Part shown: piece after piece, positions 9,676 to 18,955 of the stretch | Position numbering within the stretch: position 1 is the stretch's first letter | How the letters are laid out: each line of letters opens with the position of its first letter | Assembly (NCBI GenBank): GCA_004102805.1 | Contig: SCEG01000002.1 | Location: 1-64,000, forward strand | Length of the DNA: 64,000 bases | Reading direction: 5' to 3' | Source of the DNA: Muribaculaceae bacterium Isolate-002 (NCI) | GTDB taxonomy: Bacteria; Bacteroidota; Bacteroidia; Bacteroidales; Muribaculaceae | The notes under the pieces: generated by a model | Told to the model about the DNA's origin: nothing | The model's database searches: none | What the model saw: the letters and a program-made list of their open reading frames with translations, nothing else | Translations under genes and position numbers: made by a program

Positions 9676-11037
9676 ATGTCAGAACTCGACGATATGCTAA
9701 AGGCCGCAGGCGCTCCACCGCGCGACAACAGCAAGGAGACAGCCGCACAAAGCGCCCCGGCTCCGGGGGCGACCGACACTGCATTGCCCCGTCCGCGACC
9801 CGACAAATATCTCATAGCCTTTTATGTGGCGCTGTGCCTTATATCTGTGGTGGAGCTCTACAGCGCGTCATCGCGCGAGGTGAGTTCCGGCAACATATTC
9901 GGCCCGCTGCTGCGCCATCTCATGATGCTCGTGATAGGCATCGTGATATGCATCGGCGCATCGCGTGTGAAAATCAAATACTTACGCATACTGGCGCCGT
10001 GGTTTGTCGGACTGAGCATACTGATGATGGTGTATGTGATGCTCAACGGACAGATTATCAACGGCGCGCGCCGGAGCATGTCGCTGCTCGGCATACAGAT
10101 ACAGCCCTCCGAGATGCTTAAGATGTCGGCGGTGCTTGTGATAGCCATCGTGATGGCGCGCAACCAGGAGCCGCGCGGCGTCACGACAAAGGGTGTGATA
10201 TGGTGCTGTGTGTTTGTATGCATCTTCTCGCTGCTGCTCTTCTCGCAGGGTCTGACCAACACACTGCTGCTGATGGGCATAAGCCTTTCGATGATGCTCA
10301 TCGGAGGCATACAGTGGAAGAAATTCGGGCTCGTGCTTCTTTTCTACGGTCTTGTCGGCGGAGCCGCGCTCTACCACAAGATGAATTCCGAAGCCAAGGA
10401 CGTGGCTCTGATTACGGAGACCGGTGTCGACTCCGAAGGCAACAAAGCCACCATCGACCGCGGCGGCATCTGGAAAAACCGCATCGGGCGCTGGAACGAC
10501 ACTGTGCCGCTTTACGAGCAGAAAATCACGGCTCACAACCGCCAGGAGATGTATGCCTACATGGCGCAGGCCAACGGCGGCATCACCGGAGTGCTGCCGG
10601 GCAACTCCCGCGAGACAGCCCGATTGCCTCTGGCCTTTTCCGACTATATCTATTCAATCGTGGTGGAAGACCTCGGTCTGGTGGGCGGACTGTTTCTGCT
10701 CATCATCTACATGTCACTGCTGGGGCGCGCCGGCGTCATAGCGGGTAAATGCGACAGAGCCTTCGCGTCGCTGATTGTCATGGGCATGGCGGTGATGATA
10801 GTGTTTCAGGCGATGTTTCACATGGCAATCAACACCGGAGTGTTTCCGGTGTCGGGTCAGCCGTTGCCGATGATATCAAAGGGCGGAACGTCGATGCTCG
10901 TGACATCGCTTGCTTTCGGCATCATGCTGAGCATAAGCCGCTATGCATCGACAGCCGGACGCAAGAAAGCACCCAAGACCGATACAGATCTTCCGGAAGA
11001 GCTCAATGCCCTCAACCCCACGCAGCTGAAAAAATAA
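9676..11037 (+). CDS. ftsW: Septal peptidoglycan glycosyltransferase FtsW
   Basis: A 453-residue SEDS-family protein that polymerises lipid II during septation together with FtsI. A cytoplasmic N-terminal tail of about 45 residues precedes roughly ten transmembrane segments. The conserved stretches NGARRSM, IQPSEMLKMSAVL and, near the C-terminus, PVSGQPLPMISKGGTSM are diagnostic of FtsW/RodA. I call FtsW rather than RodA because it lies inside the dcw cluster between murD and murG. Confidence 0.95.
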   Translation: MSELDDMLKAAGAPPRDNSKETAAQSAPAPGATDTALPRPRPDKYLIAFYVALCLISVVELYSASSREVSSGNIFGPLLRHLMMLVIGIVICIGASRVKIKYLRILAPWFVGLSILMMVYVMLNGQIINGARRSMSLLGIQIQPSEMLKMSAVLVIAIVMARNQEPRGVTTKGVIWCCVFVCIFSLLLFSQGLTNTLLLMGISLSMMLIGGIQWKKFGLVLLFYGLVGGAALYHKMNSEAKDVALITETGVDSEGNKATIDRGGIWKNRIGRWNDTVPLYEQKITAHNRQEMYAYMAQANGGITGVLPGNSRETARLPLAFSDYIYSIVVEDLGLVGGLFLLIIYMSLLGRAGVIAGKCDRAFASLIVMGMAVMIVFQAMFHMAINTGVFPVSGQPLPMISKGGTSMLVTSLAFGIMLSISRYASTAGRKKAPKTDTDLPEELNALNPTQLKK

Positions 11038-11059
11038 ACAAATCGAACCAGATAAGATT

Positions 11060-12166
11060 ATGAGTGTCAAGAAAGTGATAATAAGCGGCGGAGGCACGGG
11101 AGGCCACATCTTTCCCGCGCTGTCGATAGCCAACGCGCTGCGTCGCCGCGACCCCGACATCAAAATACTCTTCGTAGGCGCCAAAGGGCGCATGGAGATG
11201 GAACGCGTGCCGGCCGCCGGCTACGATATCGAAGGCCTCGAAGTGATGGGCTTCGACCGCCGCCGGCTGTGGCGCAACGTAAAGGTGCTGTGGAAACTGA
11301 TGAAAAGCCGCCGCAAGGCGAAAAAGATAATCCGCGATTTCGGTGCCGACGTGGTGGTAGGCGTGGGAGGCTACGCCTCAGGCCCCACCCTCATGATGGC
11401 ACAGAAGCTCGGCATACCCACCCTCATTCAGGAGCAGAATTCCTATGCCGGAGTCACCAACAAGCATCTGGGCAAGAAAGCAGGCTGCATCTGCGTGGCC
11501 TACGACAACATGGAGCGCTTCTTTCCCTCCGGCCGCATCGTCATGACGGGCAACCCCGTGCGCGAGGCCATCACCGCATGCCACACCGACAGAGCCGAAG
11601 CCAAACGTCAGCTCGGCTTCGACCCCGGCCGACCCCTTGTGGCGGTTGTTGGCGGCTCGCTCGGTGCCCGCACCATCAATGAGGCCGTCAAAGCTTCGAT
11701 GGACCGCATCACGGCCACCGGAGCACAGATATTGTGGCAGACCGGAAAATATTATGCCGGCGACTGCCTCCCCGCAGCCGAAGGTAAAGAGGGGGTGCAG
11801 GCGATGGCATTTGTCAGCCGCATGGACCTGGTGTATCGCGCTGCCGACCTCATCGTGTCGAGAGCCGGGGCAAGCACCATATCCGAGCTGCAGATTGTCG
11901 GTGCGCCGGCCATACTCATTCCCTCGCCCAATGTGGCCGAGGACCATCAGCGCAAAAACGCGCTCGCGCTTGCCGACCGCGACGCGGCCGTGATGATACT
12001 CGACGCCGACGCCACAGCCTCGCTCGCCGACACCGCCGTCCGACTGCTTGCCGACCCTGACCGGCTGGCCTCTCTCGGAAAGAATGTCAAGGCTATGGCG
12101 CAGGAGCACTCCGACGAACGCATCGTCGACCATATCTACGCACTCTGCGATAAGCAGAGGATATAG
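11060..12166 (+). CDS. murG: Lipid II synthase MurG
   Basis: A 368-residue peripheral membrane glycosyltransferase (GT28) that adds GlcNAc to lipid I. The N-terminal donor loop SGGGTGGHIFPALSIA at about residues 9-24 and the later GNPVR and RAGASTISEL motifs are characteristic. Length is normal. It is followed by murC at a short distance, and the reading frames nearly abut. Confidence 0.97.
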   Translation: MSVKKVIISGGGTGGHIFPALSIANALRRRDPDIKILFVGAKGRMEMERVPAAGYDIEGLEVMGFDRRRLWRNVKVLWKLMKSRRKAKKIIRDFGADVVVGVGGYASGPTLMMAQKLGIPTLIQEQNSYAGVTNKHLGKKAGCICVAYDNMERFFPSGRIVMTGNPVREAITACHTDRAEAKRQLGFDPGRPLVAVVGGSLGARTINEAVKASMDRITATGAQILWQTGKYYAGDCLPAAEGKEGVQAMAFVSRMDLVYRAADLIVSRAGASTISELQIVGAPAILIPSPNVAEDHQRKNALALADRDAAVMILDADATASLADTAVRLLADPDRLASLGKNVKAMAQEHSDERIVDHIYALCDKQRI

Positions 12167-12201
12167 TGATGGCGGTAACCATTTTAATAATACAATCTAA
12201 A

Positions 12202-13581
12202 ATGAACAATATATATTTCATCGGAGCCGGAGGAATCGGCATGGCCGCACTCGAGCGCTATTTCAAGGCTCAGGGCGACAATGTGGCGGGCTATGACCGC
12301 ACCCCGACAGAACTGACCGACAGCCTTATATCTGAAGGCATCGACATAACATTCGACGAAAGCGCCGACGCGATACCGGCGCGATACCGCGACCCGGCCG
12401 ACACGCTTGTCGTATACACTCCCGCCGTGCCCGACACAATGCCCCAGCTCAAATGGATGCGCGACAACGGTTTCAAAGTCGTCAAACGCGCTGCCGTGCT
12501 CGGCGAGGTGACGCGCCGCAGCAAGGCGATATGCTTTGCCGGCACTCACGGCAAGACGACCACATCGTCAATGGCAGCCCACATGCTGCACACATCGGCG
12601 GCAGGCTGCAATGCCTTTTTAGGCGGCGTGCTGCGCAACTACAACAGCAACTTCCTTCTCGACGCGGCATCTCCCTACAGTGTCATCGAGGCCGACGAAT
12701 ATGACCGTTCGTTCCACCACCTGTCACCCTACATCGCCGTGGTGACATCGACCGACCCCGACCATCTTGACATCTACGGCACAGAGGAGGCTTATCTGGA
12801 GAGCTTCACACAGTTCACCCGGCTGATACATCCCGACGGGAAGCTCATCGTGCACACTGGTCTTAAATTCCGCCCCGACGCGCCGGAGAGCGTGAAAGTC
12901 TACACCTATTCACGCGACGAAGGCGATTTCCACGCCGTCAATATACGCCGCGGCAACGGCACCATCGTCTACGACCTGAGAGTGCCGCGCGAGATCGTCG
13001 CCGAAGGTGTCATAAAAGATATCGAACTCGGTGTACCGGTGGAAATCAATATCGAGAACTCCATAGCCGCCGCAGCCGCCACACTGCTCACCGGCGATGT
13101 CACGGCCGACAATCTGCGTCAGGCACTGGCATCGTTCATGGGTCCGAAACGCCGCTTCGAGTTTCATCTGCGCGAAGCCGGCGAGCACGGCCGCGTCATC
13201 ATAGATGACTATGCCCACCACCCCGACGAACTCAAGGCATCGATAATGTCGGTAAAAGCGCTCTATCCCCACCGGCGTCTGACCGTCGCGTTTCAGCCGC
13301 ATCTCTACAGCCGCACGCGCGACTTCGCTCCGGAGTTTGCCGAAGCGCTGTCGCTTGCCGACGAAGTGGTGCTCCTCGACATCTACCCAGCGCGCGAGCA
13401 ACCGATAGCCGGAGTGACGTCAAAAATCATTTTTGACAGAATTTCATGCAAAGAAAAGCATTTGACCAGCAAAGAACTATTGACAAAGACAATAAAAAAT
13501 ATTAATTTTGAAATCTTATTGACAGCGGGAGCGGGCGATATCAACACCTTTATTCCCGAAATCATCGAAGAAATCAAATAA
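12202..13581 (+). CDS. murC: UDP-N-acetylmuramate--L-alanine ligase MurC
   Basis: A cytoplasmic Mur ligase joining L-Ala to UDP-MurNAc, 459 residues. It begins MNNIYFIGAGGIGMAAL, typical of the family; the frame is open further upstream to a GTG at 12166 touching the murG stop, but those 12 residues look untranslated. The P-loop is FAGTHGKTTTS. The last 50 codons (from about 13427) are conspicuously AT-rich compared with the rest of the gene and hold a consensus promoter for the genes that follow, so this end serves as both coding and regulatory sequence. Confidence 0.95.
   Translation: MNNIYFIGAGGIGMAALERYFKAQGDNVAGYDRTPTELTDSLISEGIDITFDESADAIPARYRDPADTLVVYTPAVPDTMPQLKWMRDNGFKVVKRAAVLGEVTRRSKAICFAGTHGKTTTSSMAAHMLHTSAAGCNAFLGGVLRNYNSNFLLDAASPYSVIEADEYDRSFHHLSPYIAVVTSTDPDHLDIYGTEEAYLESFTQFTRLIHPDGKLIVHTGLKFRPDAPESVKVYTYSRDEGDFHAVNIRRGNGTIVYDLRVPREIVAEGVIKDIELGVPVEINIENSIAAAAATLLTGDVTADNLRQALASFMGPKRRFEFHLREAGEHGRVIIDDYAHHPDELKASIMSVKALYPHRRLTVAFQPHLYSRTRDFAPEFAEALSLADEVVLLDIYPAREQPIAGVTSKIIFDRISCKEKHLTSKELLTKTIKNINFEILLTAGAGDINTFIPEIIEEIK
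13480..13510 (+). promoter_or_regulatory. Internal promoter in murC driving ftsQ-ftsA-ftsZ
   Basis: TTG (13480-13482), a 20-base spacer and TAATTTTG (13503-13510) form an exact match to the Bacteroidetes consensus. It lies inside the AT-rich end of murC, about 90 bases before ftsQ. No other site in the dcw cluster matched this well by eye. Confidence 0.6.
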
Positions 13582-13602
13582 ACGACTGCATTACAATCGA
13601 TT

Positions 13603-14466
13603 ATGCTCACAAAGCGCGGTATAACCCTATGCTTACTGTCACTGATGCTCGCGGCATATCTGGTGATAGCCCTCGTCATATCGCAGGATATGGCGGCGGA
13701 GGCACCGTGCACAGGCGTCAGAATCAGTGTGTCGCACAACGAGATGTCGCAGTTTGTCACCCCCGGCGACATCGACCATGAGCTCGGCGGAATAACCGCT
13801 ACGGCTGACTCCATGACAGCATCGGGCTACAACCTGCGCGAGCTGGAGCAGCGGCTTGGCGCCCTGAGCATCATAGAGAGTGTTAACTGCCGGCGCATGT
13901 CAGACGACGCCATAGCCATCGACGTCGTGCCGATGGTGCCGGTGGCCCGTGTTTTCGATCGCAGCGGCTCCTACTATATCAACCGCGGCGGCAAGCATCT
14001 GCAGGCTTCGGCACGCTATCAGATCGATGTGCCGGTGATAATAGCCGACAGCGACACACTTGCCAATGCCGCAGAAATAATTCCGCTTCTGCAGCGCATC
14101 GACGAGAACAAAATATGGTCGCAACTCGTTTCAGCATTGAAAGTAGACCGCAACGGAGATATATTCATCGTGCCCTCGACCGGCGGACACGTTGTCAACA
14201 TCGGCGACGGAAGCAACATCGACAACAAAATGGAACGTCTCTTCGCATTCTACAATCAGGTGCTTGACGTGAAAGGCTGGAACTACTACGACACCATCTC
14301 GGTGAAATTTGCCCATCAGGTGATAGGCAAGATTGTGCCTGGACGTCTTCGCCGCAACACAATCGACACCGACGGACTCGAATTCGAGGAGGAGGATATC
14401 GACATCGACATCATCAGCCAGCGCGACAGTGTCAGCGTGTCTGATATAAAACCCAAAATCATCTGA
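13603..14466 (+). CDS. ftsQ: Cell division protein FtsQ
   Basis: A 287-residue bitopic divisome protein. A single N-terminal transmembrane helix at about 7-27 (ITLCLLSLMLAAYLVIALVI) is followed by a periplasmic part with the POTRA-type start (ISVSHNEMSQFVTPGDI) and a beta domain. Sequence conservation in FtsQ is low; topology, size and position between murC and ftsA support the call. It has a separate candidate promoter inside murC. Confidence 0.88.
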   Translation: MLTKRGITLCLLSLMLAAYLVIALVISQDMAAEAPCTGVRISVSHNEMSQFVTPGDIDHELGGITATADSMTASGYNLRELEQRLGALSIIESVNCRRMSDDAIAIDVVPMVPVARVFDRSGSYYINRGGKHLQASARYQIDVPVIIADSDTLANAAEIIPLLQRIDENKIWSQLVSALKVDRNGDIFIVPSTGGHVVNIGDGSNIDNKMERLFAFYNQVLDVKGWNYYDTISVKFAHQVIGKIVPGRLRRNTIDTDGLEFEEEDIDIDIISQRDSVSVSDIKPKII

Positions 14467-14505
14467 CGACATAAACCAACTCCGATAACATCAAATCAAG
14501 CCTAT

Positions 14506-15957
14506 ATGGACGACAAATATATCGTAGCAATAGAAATCGGCAGCTCCAAGATACGCGGAGCGCTTGCTTCAATCGACCCGACAGGGGCTCTCAACATACT
14601 GGCCGTGCAGGAAGAACGCGTAGCCGACAGCGTGCGCTACGGTCATGTCAAGAATGTGGAAGAGGTCAGCACGCGCATCGACAGCATCTGCCGCAAACTC
14701 GAGAACTCCCGCGCCATACAGCCGCGCAAGATAGCAGGCGTGTATGTCGGACTGAGCGGATGCACTATATGCGCGTCGCTCGCCTCGGAGACCTCGCGCT
14801 TCGAGACCGACACGGAGATAGACTCCTCGTCGATAGAGCGTCTGAAAGGGCTGATTACCACCGTAGGCAACGGCGACAAGGAAATCTACGAGCTTCTGCC
14901 CTACGAATTTATAGTCGACAACGAGTCGACGCTCAATCCCGTCGGCCGCATAGGCCGCTCCATCAAAGGCACATTCAGCGTGATAGAGGGCATCCCCGCC
15001 ATCAAGAACAACCTCAACCGAGTGTTTCCCGAGCGTCTGAGCCTTCAAGTCAACGGCTACATCGTCAGCGCTCTTGCGCAGGCCAACATGGTGCTTACCC
15101 CCGACGAGAAGCAGCTCGGCTGCATGTTTGTCGACTTCGGCTGCGAGACCACCACTGTCATCATCTACAAGAAAGGTGTGCTCCGCTACATGGTGACCCT
15201 GCCCATGGGCTCACGCAACATCACCCGCGACCTCGTGTCGCTCAATCACCTCGAGGAGCACGCCGAGAGCATCAAGCGCTCGATCGGCATCGTCGCTCCG
15301 GGCGACAGCGTGGCGCGCCACTCCGGACAGCATACCATCGAGCAGCCCGAACTCAACAGCTACATATCGGCCCGCGCCGGCGAAATAGTGGCCAATGTCA
15401 TAGCCAACATCGAATATGCCGGACTCACCCCCGCCGACCTTCCTTCGGGCATCATAACCGTGGGTGGCGGCTCGCGGCTCAAAGGTCTCAGCGACATGAT
15501 ATCATCGCAAAGCGGCATGAAGGTGCGCACGGGCAGCACTCCCCGCAGCATACGCATCACCGACACGTCAATCTCGGCCGATGACATAATCGACGTCGTG
15601 GCGCTTCTGATTGCCGCCGCCGAGCGCAATCCCACCGACTGCCTTTCGCCCGTGGTTACAATGAACTATGCGGGCACCACGCAGGGCAACAATGCGGCAG
15701 GCGGATATGGCGCAGCGCCGTACGATTCCGACGACGACGATGGCGGCCCGATACGCATCGGAGAAGATGACGATGACGATATCCTCTATGACGATGACTA
15801 CGTCGACAAAAAGAAAAAGGCAAAAGACGGACGCAAAACGGAATACAAGCGGACCACGAGCAGCGGCCCGACAATGATAACCCGCATACAGAACCGACTG
15901 TCAAAACTGTTTCGTGACGACGAAAGCGACCGTTTCGACGACGAGGAAGAGGAATAA
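14506..15957 (+). CDS. ftsA: Cell division protein FtsA with acidic C-terminal extension
   Basis: A 483-residue actin-like protein that tethers FtsZ to the membrane. The phosphate-1 loop IAIEIGSSKIRGA near the N-terminus, the inserted 1C domain and VDFGCETTTVIIY (phosphate-2) are visible. After about residue 400 comes an unusual low-complexity tail: acidic runs (D409-D412 and a second cluster at about 420-436), a lysine-rich stretch, then M457-ITRIQNRLSKLF, which fits the amphipathic membrane-targeting helix, and finally another acidic end (DDEEEE). In most FtsA proteins the helix ends the chain on a shorter linker. Confidence 0.95.
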   Translation: MDDKYIVAIEIGSSKIRGALASIDPTGALNILAVQEERVADSVRYGHVKNVEEVSTRIDSICRKLENSRAIQPRKIAGVYVGLSGCTICASLASETSRFETDTEIDSSSIERLKGLITTVGNGDKEIYELLPYEFIVDNESTLNPVGRIGRSIKGTFSVIEGIPAIKNNLNRVFPERLSLQVNGYIVSALAQANMVLTPDEKQLGCMFVDFGCETTTVIIYKKGVLRYMVTLPMGSRNITRDLVSLNHLEEHAESIKRSIGIVAPGDSVARHSGQHTIEQPELNSYISARAGEIVANVIANIEYAGLTPADLPSGIITVGGGSRLKGLSDMISSQSGMKVRTGSTPRSIRITDTSISADDIIDVVALLIAAAERNPTDCLSPVVTMNYAGTTQGNNAAGGYGAAPYDSDDDDGGPIRIGEDDDDDILYDDDYVDKKKKAKDGRKTEYKRTTSSGPTMITRIQNRLSKLFRDDESDRFDDEEEE

Positions 15958-16023
15958 ATGCCGGCCGAGGCGCCACAGGCTCAAACAAATATATTTCACC
16001 AGCATCAGTAAAACAAGTCAATC

Positions 16024-17397
16024 ATGACAATCGAAGATATATCACAATCGTCAGAATTCATCCCGCAGGCAGTAAAAAGCAGCATCATAAAGGTAATCGG
16101 CGTGGGTGGCGGCGGCAACAACGCCGTGCAGCACATGTTTAACCAGAATATCGAGAATGTATCGTTCTGGGTGTGCAACACCGATGACCAGGCGCTCAAG
16201 AATTCGTCAGTGCCCAACAAACTGCTTATAGGCGAATCGGGTCTCGGCGCCGGCAATGTGCCCTCAGTGGCGCGCCAGGCCGCGCTCGACAGCGAGGAGA
16301 AGATTGCCGACCTCTTCACCGACAACACCAAGATGGTGTTTATTACCGCCGGAATGGGCGGGGGCACCGGCACGGGAGCCGCCCCTGTGGTGGCACGCAT
16401 AGCGCGCGAGCACGGCATGCTCACCATCGGCATTGTCACCATCCCGTTTCTGTTTGAGGGTCAGAAGAAGATATTGAAGGCACTCGAGGGCGCCGAGGAG
16501 ATGAGCAAATATGTCGACGCCCTGCTCGTCATCAACAACGAGCGCCTCACGGAGATATATCCCGAGCTCAACTTCATCAACGCATTCGGCAAGGCCGACG
16601 ACACTCTTACGATAGCTGCCCGCGGCATATCGGAGATGATAACCAACAGCAACACAGTCATCAACATCGACTTCAACGACGTCGACACCACGCTGCGCAA
16701 CGGCGGTGCCGCCGTCATCTCAATAGGCTACGGCGAGGGTGAGCACCGCGTGACCAAGGCCATCAACGACGCTCTCAACTCGCCGCTGCTCAAAGACCGT
16801 GACATATTCGGCTCGCAGCGACTGCTTTTCAACATTTATTTCAATCCTGATGGAGATCAGGAATTCCTTATGAAGGAAGCCAGCGAAATCTCGGAATTCG
16901 TGTCAGACATCAATCCCAACGTCGACATCATCTGGGGTCTGGCGAAAGACACCTCACTGGGCAACAAGGTCAAAATCACCATTCTGGCCGCCGGGTTTGC
17001 CACCCAGAGCGACAAGTCGGAGAAATCGAAGTCGGAGAAGGCGAAAAAGGAGGTTGAAGTGGAGAAGGCCGGCCCCGTGATACTTCAGGAGGCTATCGAC
17101 AAGCCTACCGACACCGAGCGTCTGGCCGCGCTCTACGGCAAGGACAAGACCGAGACGATAGTGCGTTCGCCCGAGGCTCAGAAATATATAATACTTACTC
17201 CCGACCAGATCAATGACGACTCTATCATAGAGAAGTTTGAGAATATGCCCACATCGTCGCGCGACCGCCGGGTTGTGGAGGAGATAAAGAAATCGCACAG
17301 GAAACCGTCAGCCGAGGCCGAGGCACCGGTCGACGGCGATGCAACGCGCGCGTCACAGCCCGATGTGTCGTCGGGAAGCACGCGCATAGTCTTCTGA
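16024..17397 (+). CDS. ftsZ: Cell division GTPase FtsZ
   Basis: A 457-residue tubulin-like GTPase that forms the Z ring. The nucleotide-binding GGGGNNAV loop lies near residue 26 and the tubulin signature GGGTGTG at 112-118. The globular core ends near residue 330. A charged linker rich in Lys and Glu follows, and the chain ends STRIVF, which would be the partner-binding tail. It is the last gene of the dcw cluster and is followed by a strong hairpin. Confidence 0.98.
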   Translation: MTIEDISQSSEFIPQAVKSSIIKVIGVGGGGNNAVQHMFNQNIENVSFWVCNTDDQALKNSSVPNKLLIGESGLGAGNVPSVARQAALDSEEKIADLFTDNTKMVFITAGMGGGTGTGAAPVVARIAREHGMLTIGIVTIPFLFEGQKKILKALEGAEEMSKYVDALLVINNERLTEIYPELNFINAFGKADDTLTIAARGISEMITNSNTVINIDFNDVDTTLRNGGAAVISIGYGEGEHRVTKAINDALNSPLLKDRDIFGSQRLLFNIYFNPDGDQEFLMKEASEISEFVSDINPNVDIIWGLAKDTSLGNKVKITILAAGFATQSDKSEKSKSEKAKKEVEVEKAGPVILQEAIDKPTDTERLAALYGKDKTETIVRSPEAQKYIILTPDQINDDSIIEKFENMPTSSRDRRVVEEIKKSHRKPSAEAEAPVDGDATRASQPDVSSGSTRIVF

Positions 17398-17422
17398 CAT
17401 AACCACTCATCAGAGTGATGTG

Positions 17423-17451
17423 CGGGGCCGGACGGAAACGTCGCGGCCCCG
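17423..17451 (+). terminator. Hairpin after ftsZ
   Basis: CGGGGCCG-GACG and CGTC-G-CGGCCCCG pair around a GAAA tetraloop with one bulged C. The stem is very stable, but the following TGGTTTATAGG is only weakly T-rich, so termination may be partial. It marks the likely end of the dcw transcript. Confidence 0.6.
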
Positions 17452-17583
17452 TGGTTTATAGGTCGGCGGTGTGGCGGGAGGAGGAGGGGTGGAGATTTAT
17501 GGATGGGTGATGGTAAAAATGGCGGGGTTGGGGGCGGATTGGGTGTTGGAAGTATAAATTTTGCTAATTATTTTGTATCTTTA
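17452..17583 (+). promoter_or_regulatory. G-rich spacer and probable promoter upstream of the phosphatase gene
   Basis: Bases 17452-17550 are almost free of C runs on the plus strand and contain repeated G2-G5 runs (for example GGCGGGAGGAGGAGGGG), which could form a two-tetrad quadruplex. An abrupt AT-rich change follows, with TATCTTTA at 17576-17583, one base off the -7 consensus. No good -33 element lies at the right distance. Confidence 0.35.
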
Positions 17584-17631
17584 CGTTTTAAATGTGTTTT
17601 AATTCAGTAAGTGTCCATAAAACCGGAGGTC

Positions 17632-18126
17632 ATGATGAATGATGATGAATTGAAAGGAATGCGACGTATTCTCTTTGTGTGTCTGGGCAATATATGCCGG
17701 TCGCCGGCTGCGGAGGGTATAATGAGAGATATTGTAGATGCATCTGACGCGGAGGGGTTTACCATTGACTCGGCAGGCACCGGCCGCTATCACATAGGTC
17801 AGCTTCCCGACCATCGGATGCGTGTGCATGCCCGCCGTCGCGGCATTGAGCTTGAGCACCGCTGCCGCCAGGTCTCTACATCTGATTTCAACGATTTTGA
17901 CATCATAATCGGCATGGATGCCAACAATATAGCCGACTTGCACGCTATCGCGCCGTCGCCTGACGATGAGCGCAAAATAGTGGCGATGAGCGATTTTTTC
18001 AACAAGTCGACACGGTTTGACCATGTACCTGACCCTTATTATGAGGGGGCGGAGGGGTTTGAGCTTGTGCTTGATCTGCTGCAGGAAGGCTGCCAAAATC
18101 TGTTTGATGCTGTCACACGTAAATGA
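17632..18126 (+). CDS. Low-molecular-weight protein-tyrosine phosphatase
   Basis: A cytoplasmic phosphatase of 164 residues. The catalytic P-loop C17-LGNIC-R23-S starts right after a short beta strand (ILFV), and the general acid lies in DPYYEG near residue 135. Such enzymes often dephosphorylate capsule tyrosine kinases, but none is seen nearby. The frame is open from a GTG at 17611; I chose 17632 because GGAGG at 17625-17629 lies just upstream (ATG 17635 has the better spacing). The stop overlaps the next start by four bases (ATGA). Confidence 0.93.
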   Translation: MMNDDELKGMRRILFVCLGNICRSPAAEGIMRDIVDASDAEGFTIDSAGTGRYHIGQLPDHRMRVHARRRGIELEHRCRQVSTSDFNDFDIIIGMDANNIADLHAIAPSPDDERKIVAMSDFFNKSTRFDHVPDPYYEGAEGFELVLDLLQEGCQNLFDAVTRK

Positions 18127-18914
18127 AAACAGTAAACTTCGGCATATTATCAATGTTGCTTGCCGGCGCATCAGTCATAGCAGGGTGCGGAAGCAAGAAA
18201 GAGGAGTCGGTCACGGATGAAGTTCCGTCAACAGGACGGACCGTGGAACTCGAACTGGCACGGCTGAGCGACATGTTGCGTCCTAAGCCTCTGTTCCGCC
18301 AGCCTTACGACTGGAAGCTTGACTCAATGCCTCCGGGGGGCATCAAGCTGCATGTCAATCCTGTAGGGGGCACATTGGCCAAGGTTTTCAACGATTCCAA
18401 TTATCTTCAGCTTCAGGCGAGCAGGGTGTTAGGCGTCAGGCCGATAATGCGCCCGTCGGATGCATGGCACACGCGTCGTCCGCTTGTCAAAATCAGTTCA
18501 AATCCGGATTTCTATGTCGACAATCTCACCCACTCGATGCCCTATCTGGTGCCTGAGGCGTCGACGCTTCTTCATGATATCGGACGTAGCTTCAACGATT
18601 CGCTCAAGGCCCGCGGTGGGGGCGCATACCGCATCAAGGTGACGTCGGTGCTCCGAACGCCGACAACAGTGAAGTCGCTGCGGCGTCGCAATGCCAATGC
18701 AGTGGCGGAGTCGACGCATCTCTACGGCACCACATTCGATATATCTCACGCACAGTTTGTATGCGACAACGACTCAGTGGCGCGCACACAGGAAGATCTG
18801 AAAAATCTCCTTGCGGAGGTGTTGGTCGACCTAAATCGGCAGAACCGTTGTTATGTCAAATATGAGCGTAAGCAGGCATGTTTCCACATCACGGCCCGGC
18901 CTGACGGCTCATAA
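18123..18914 (+). CDS. DUF5715-type lipoprotein with M15 (VanY-like) peptidase motif
   Basis: A 263-residue exported protein with a lipoprotein signal (VIAGC, Cys22). The motif S197-T-H199-L-Y-G-T-T-F-D206 matches the SxHxxGxAxD zinc-binding signature of D,D-carboxypeptidases of family M15. H255 in CFHI fits the third zinc ligand, with E248 nearby as a possible catalytic acid. I infer a peptidoglycan or peptide hydrolase at the cell surface or periplasm. Related proteins are usually filed as DUF5715 without experimental function. It is translationally coupled to the phosphatase. Confidence 0.75.
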   Translation: MKTVNFGILSMLLAGASVIAGCGSKKEESVTDEVPSTGRTVELELARLSDMLRPKPLFRQPYDWKLDSMPPGGIKLHVNPVGGTLAKVFNDSNYLQLQASRVLGVRPIMRPSDAWHTRRPLVKISSNPDFYVDNLTHSMPYLVPEASTLLHDIGRSFNDSLKARGGGAYRIKVTSVLRTPTTVKSLRRRNANAVAESTHLYGTTFDISHAQFVCDNDSVARTQEDLKNLLAEVLVDLNRQNRCYVKYERKQACFHITARPDGS

Positions 18915-18955
18915 TTTACACAAGTAATTGAATTTCAACTATTTTATTGAGAAAT

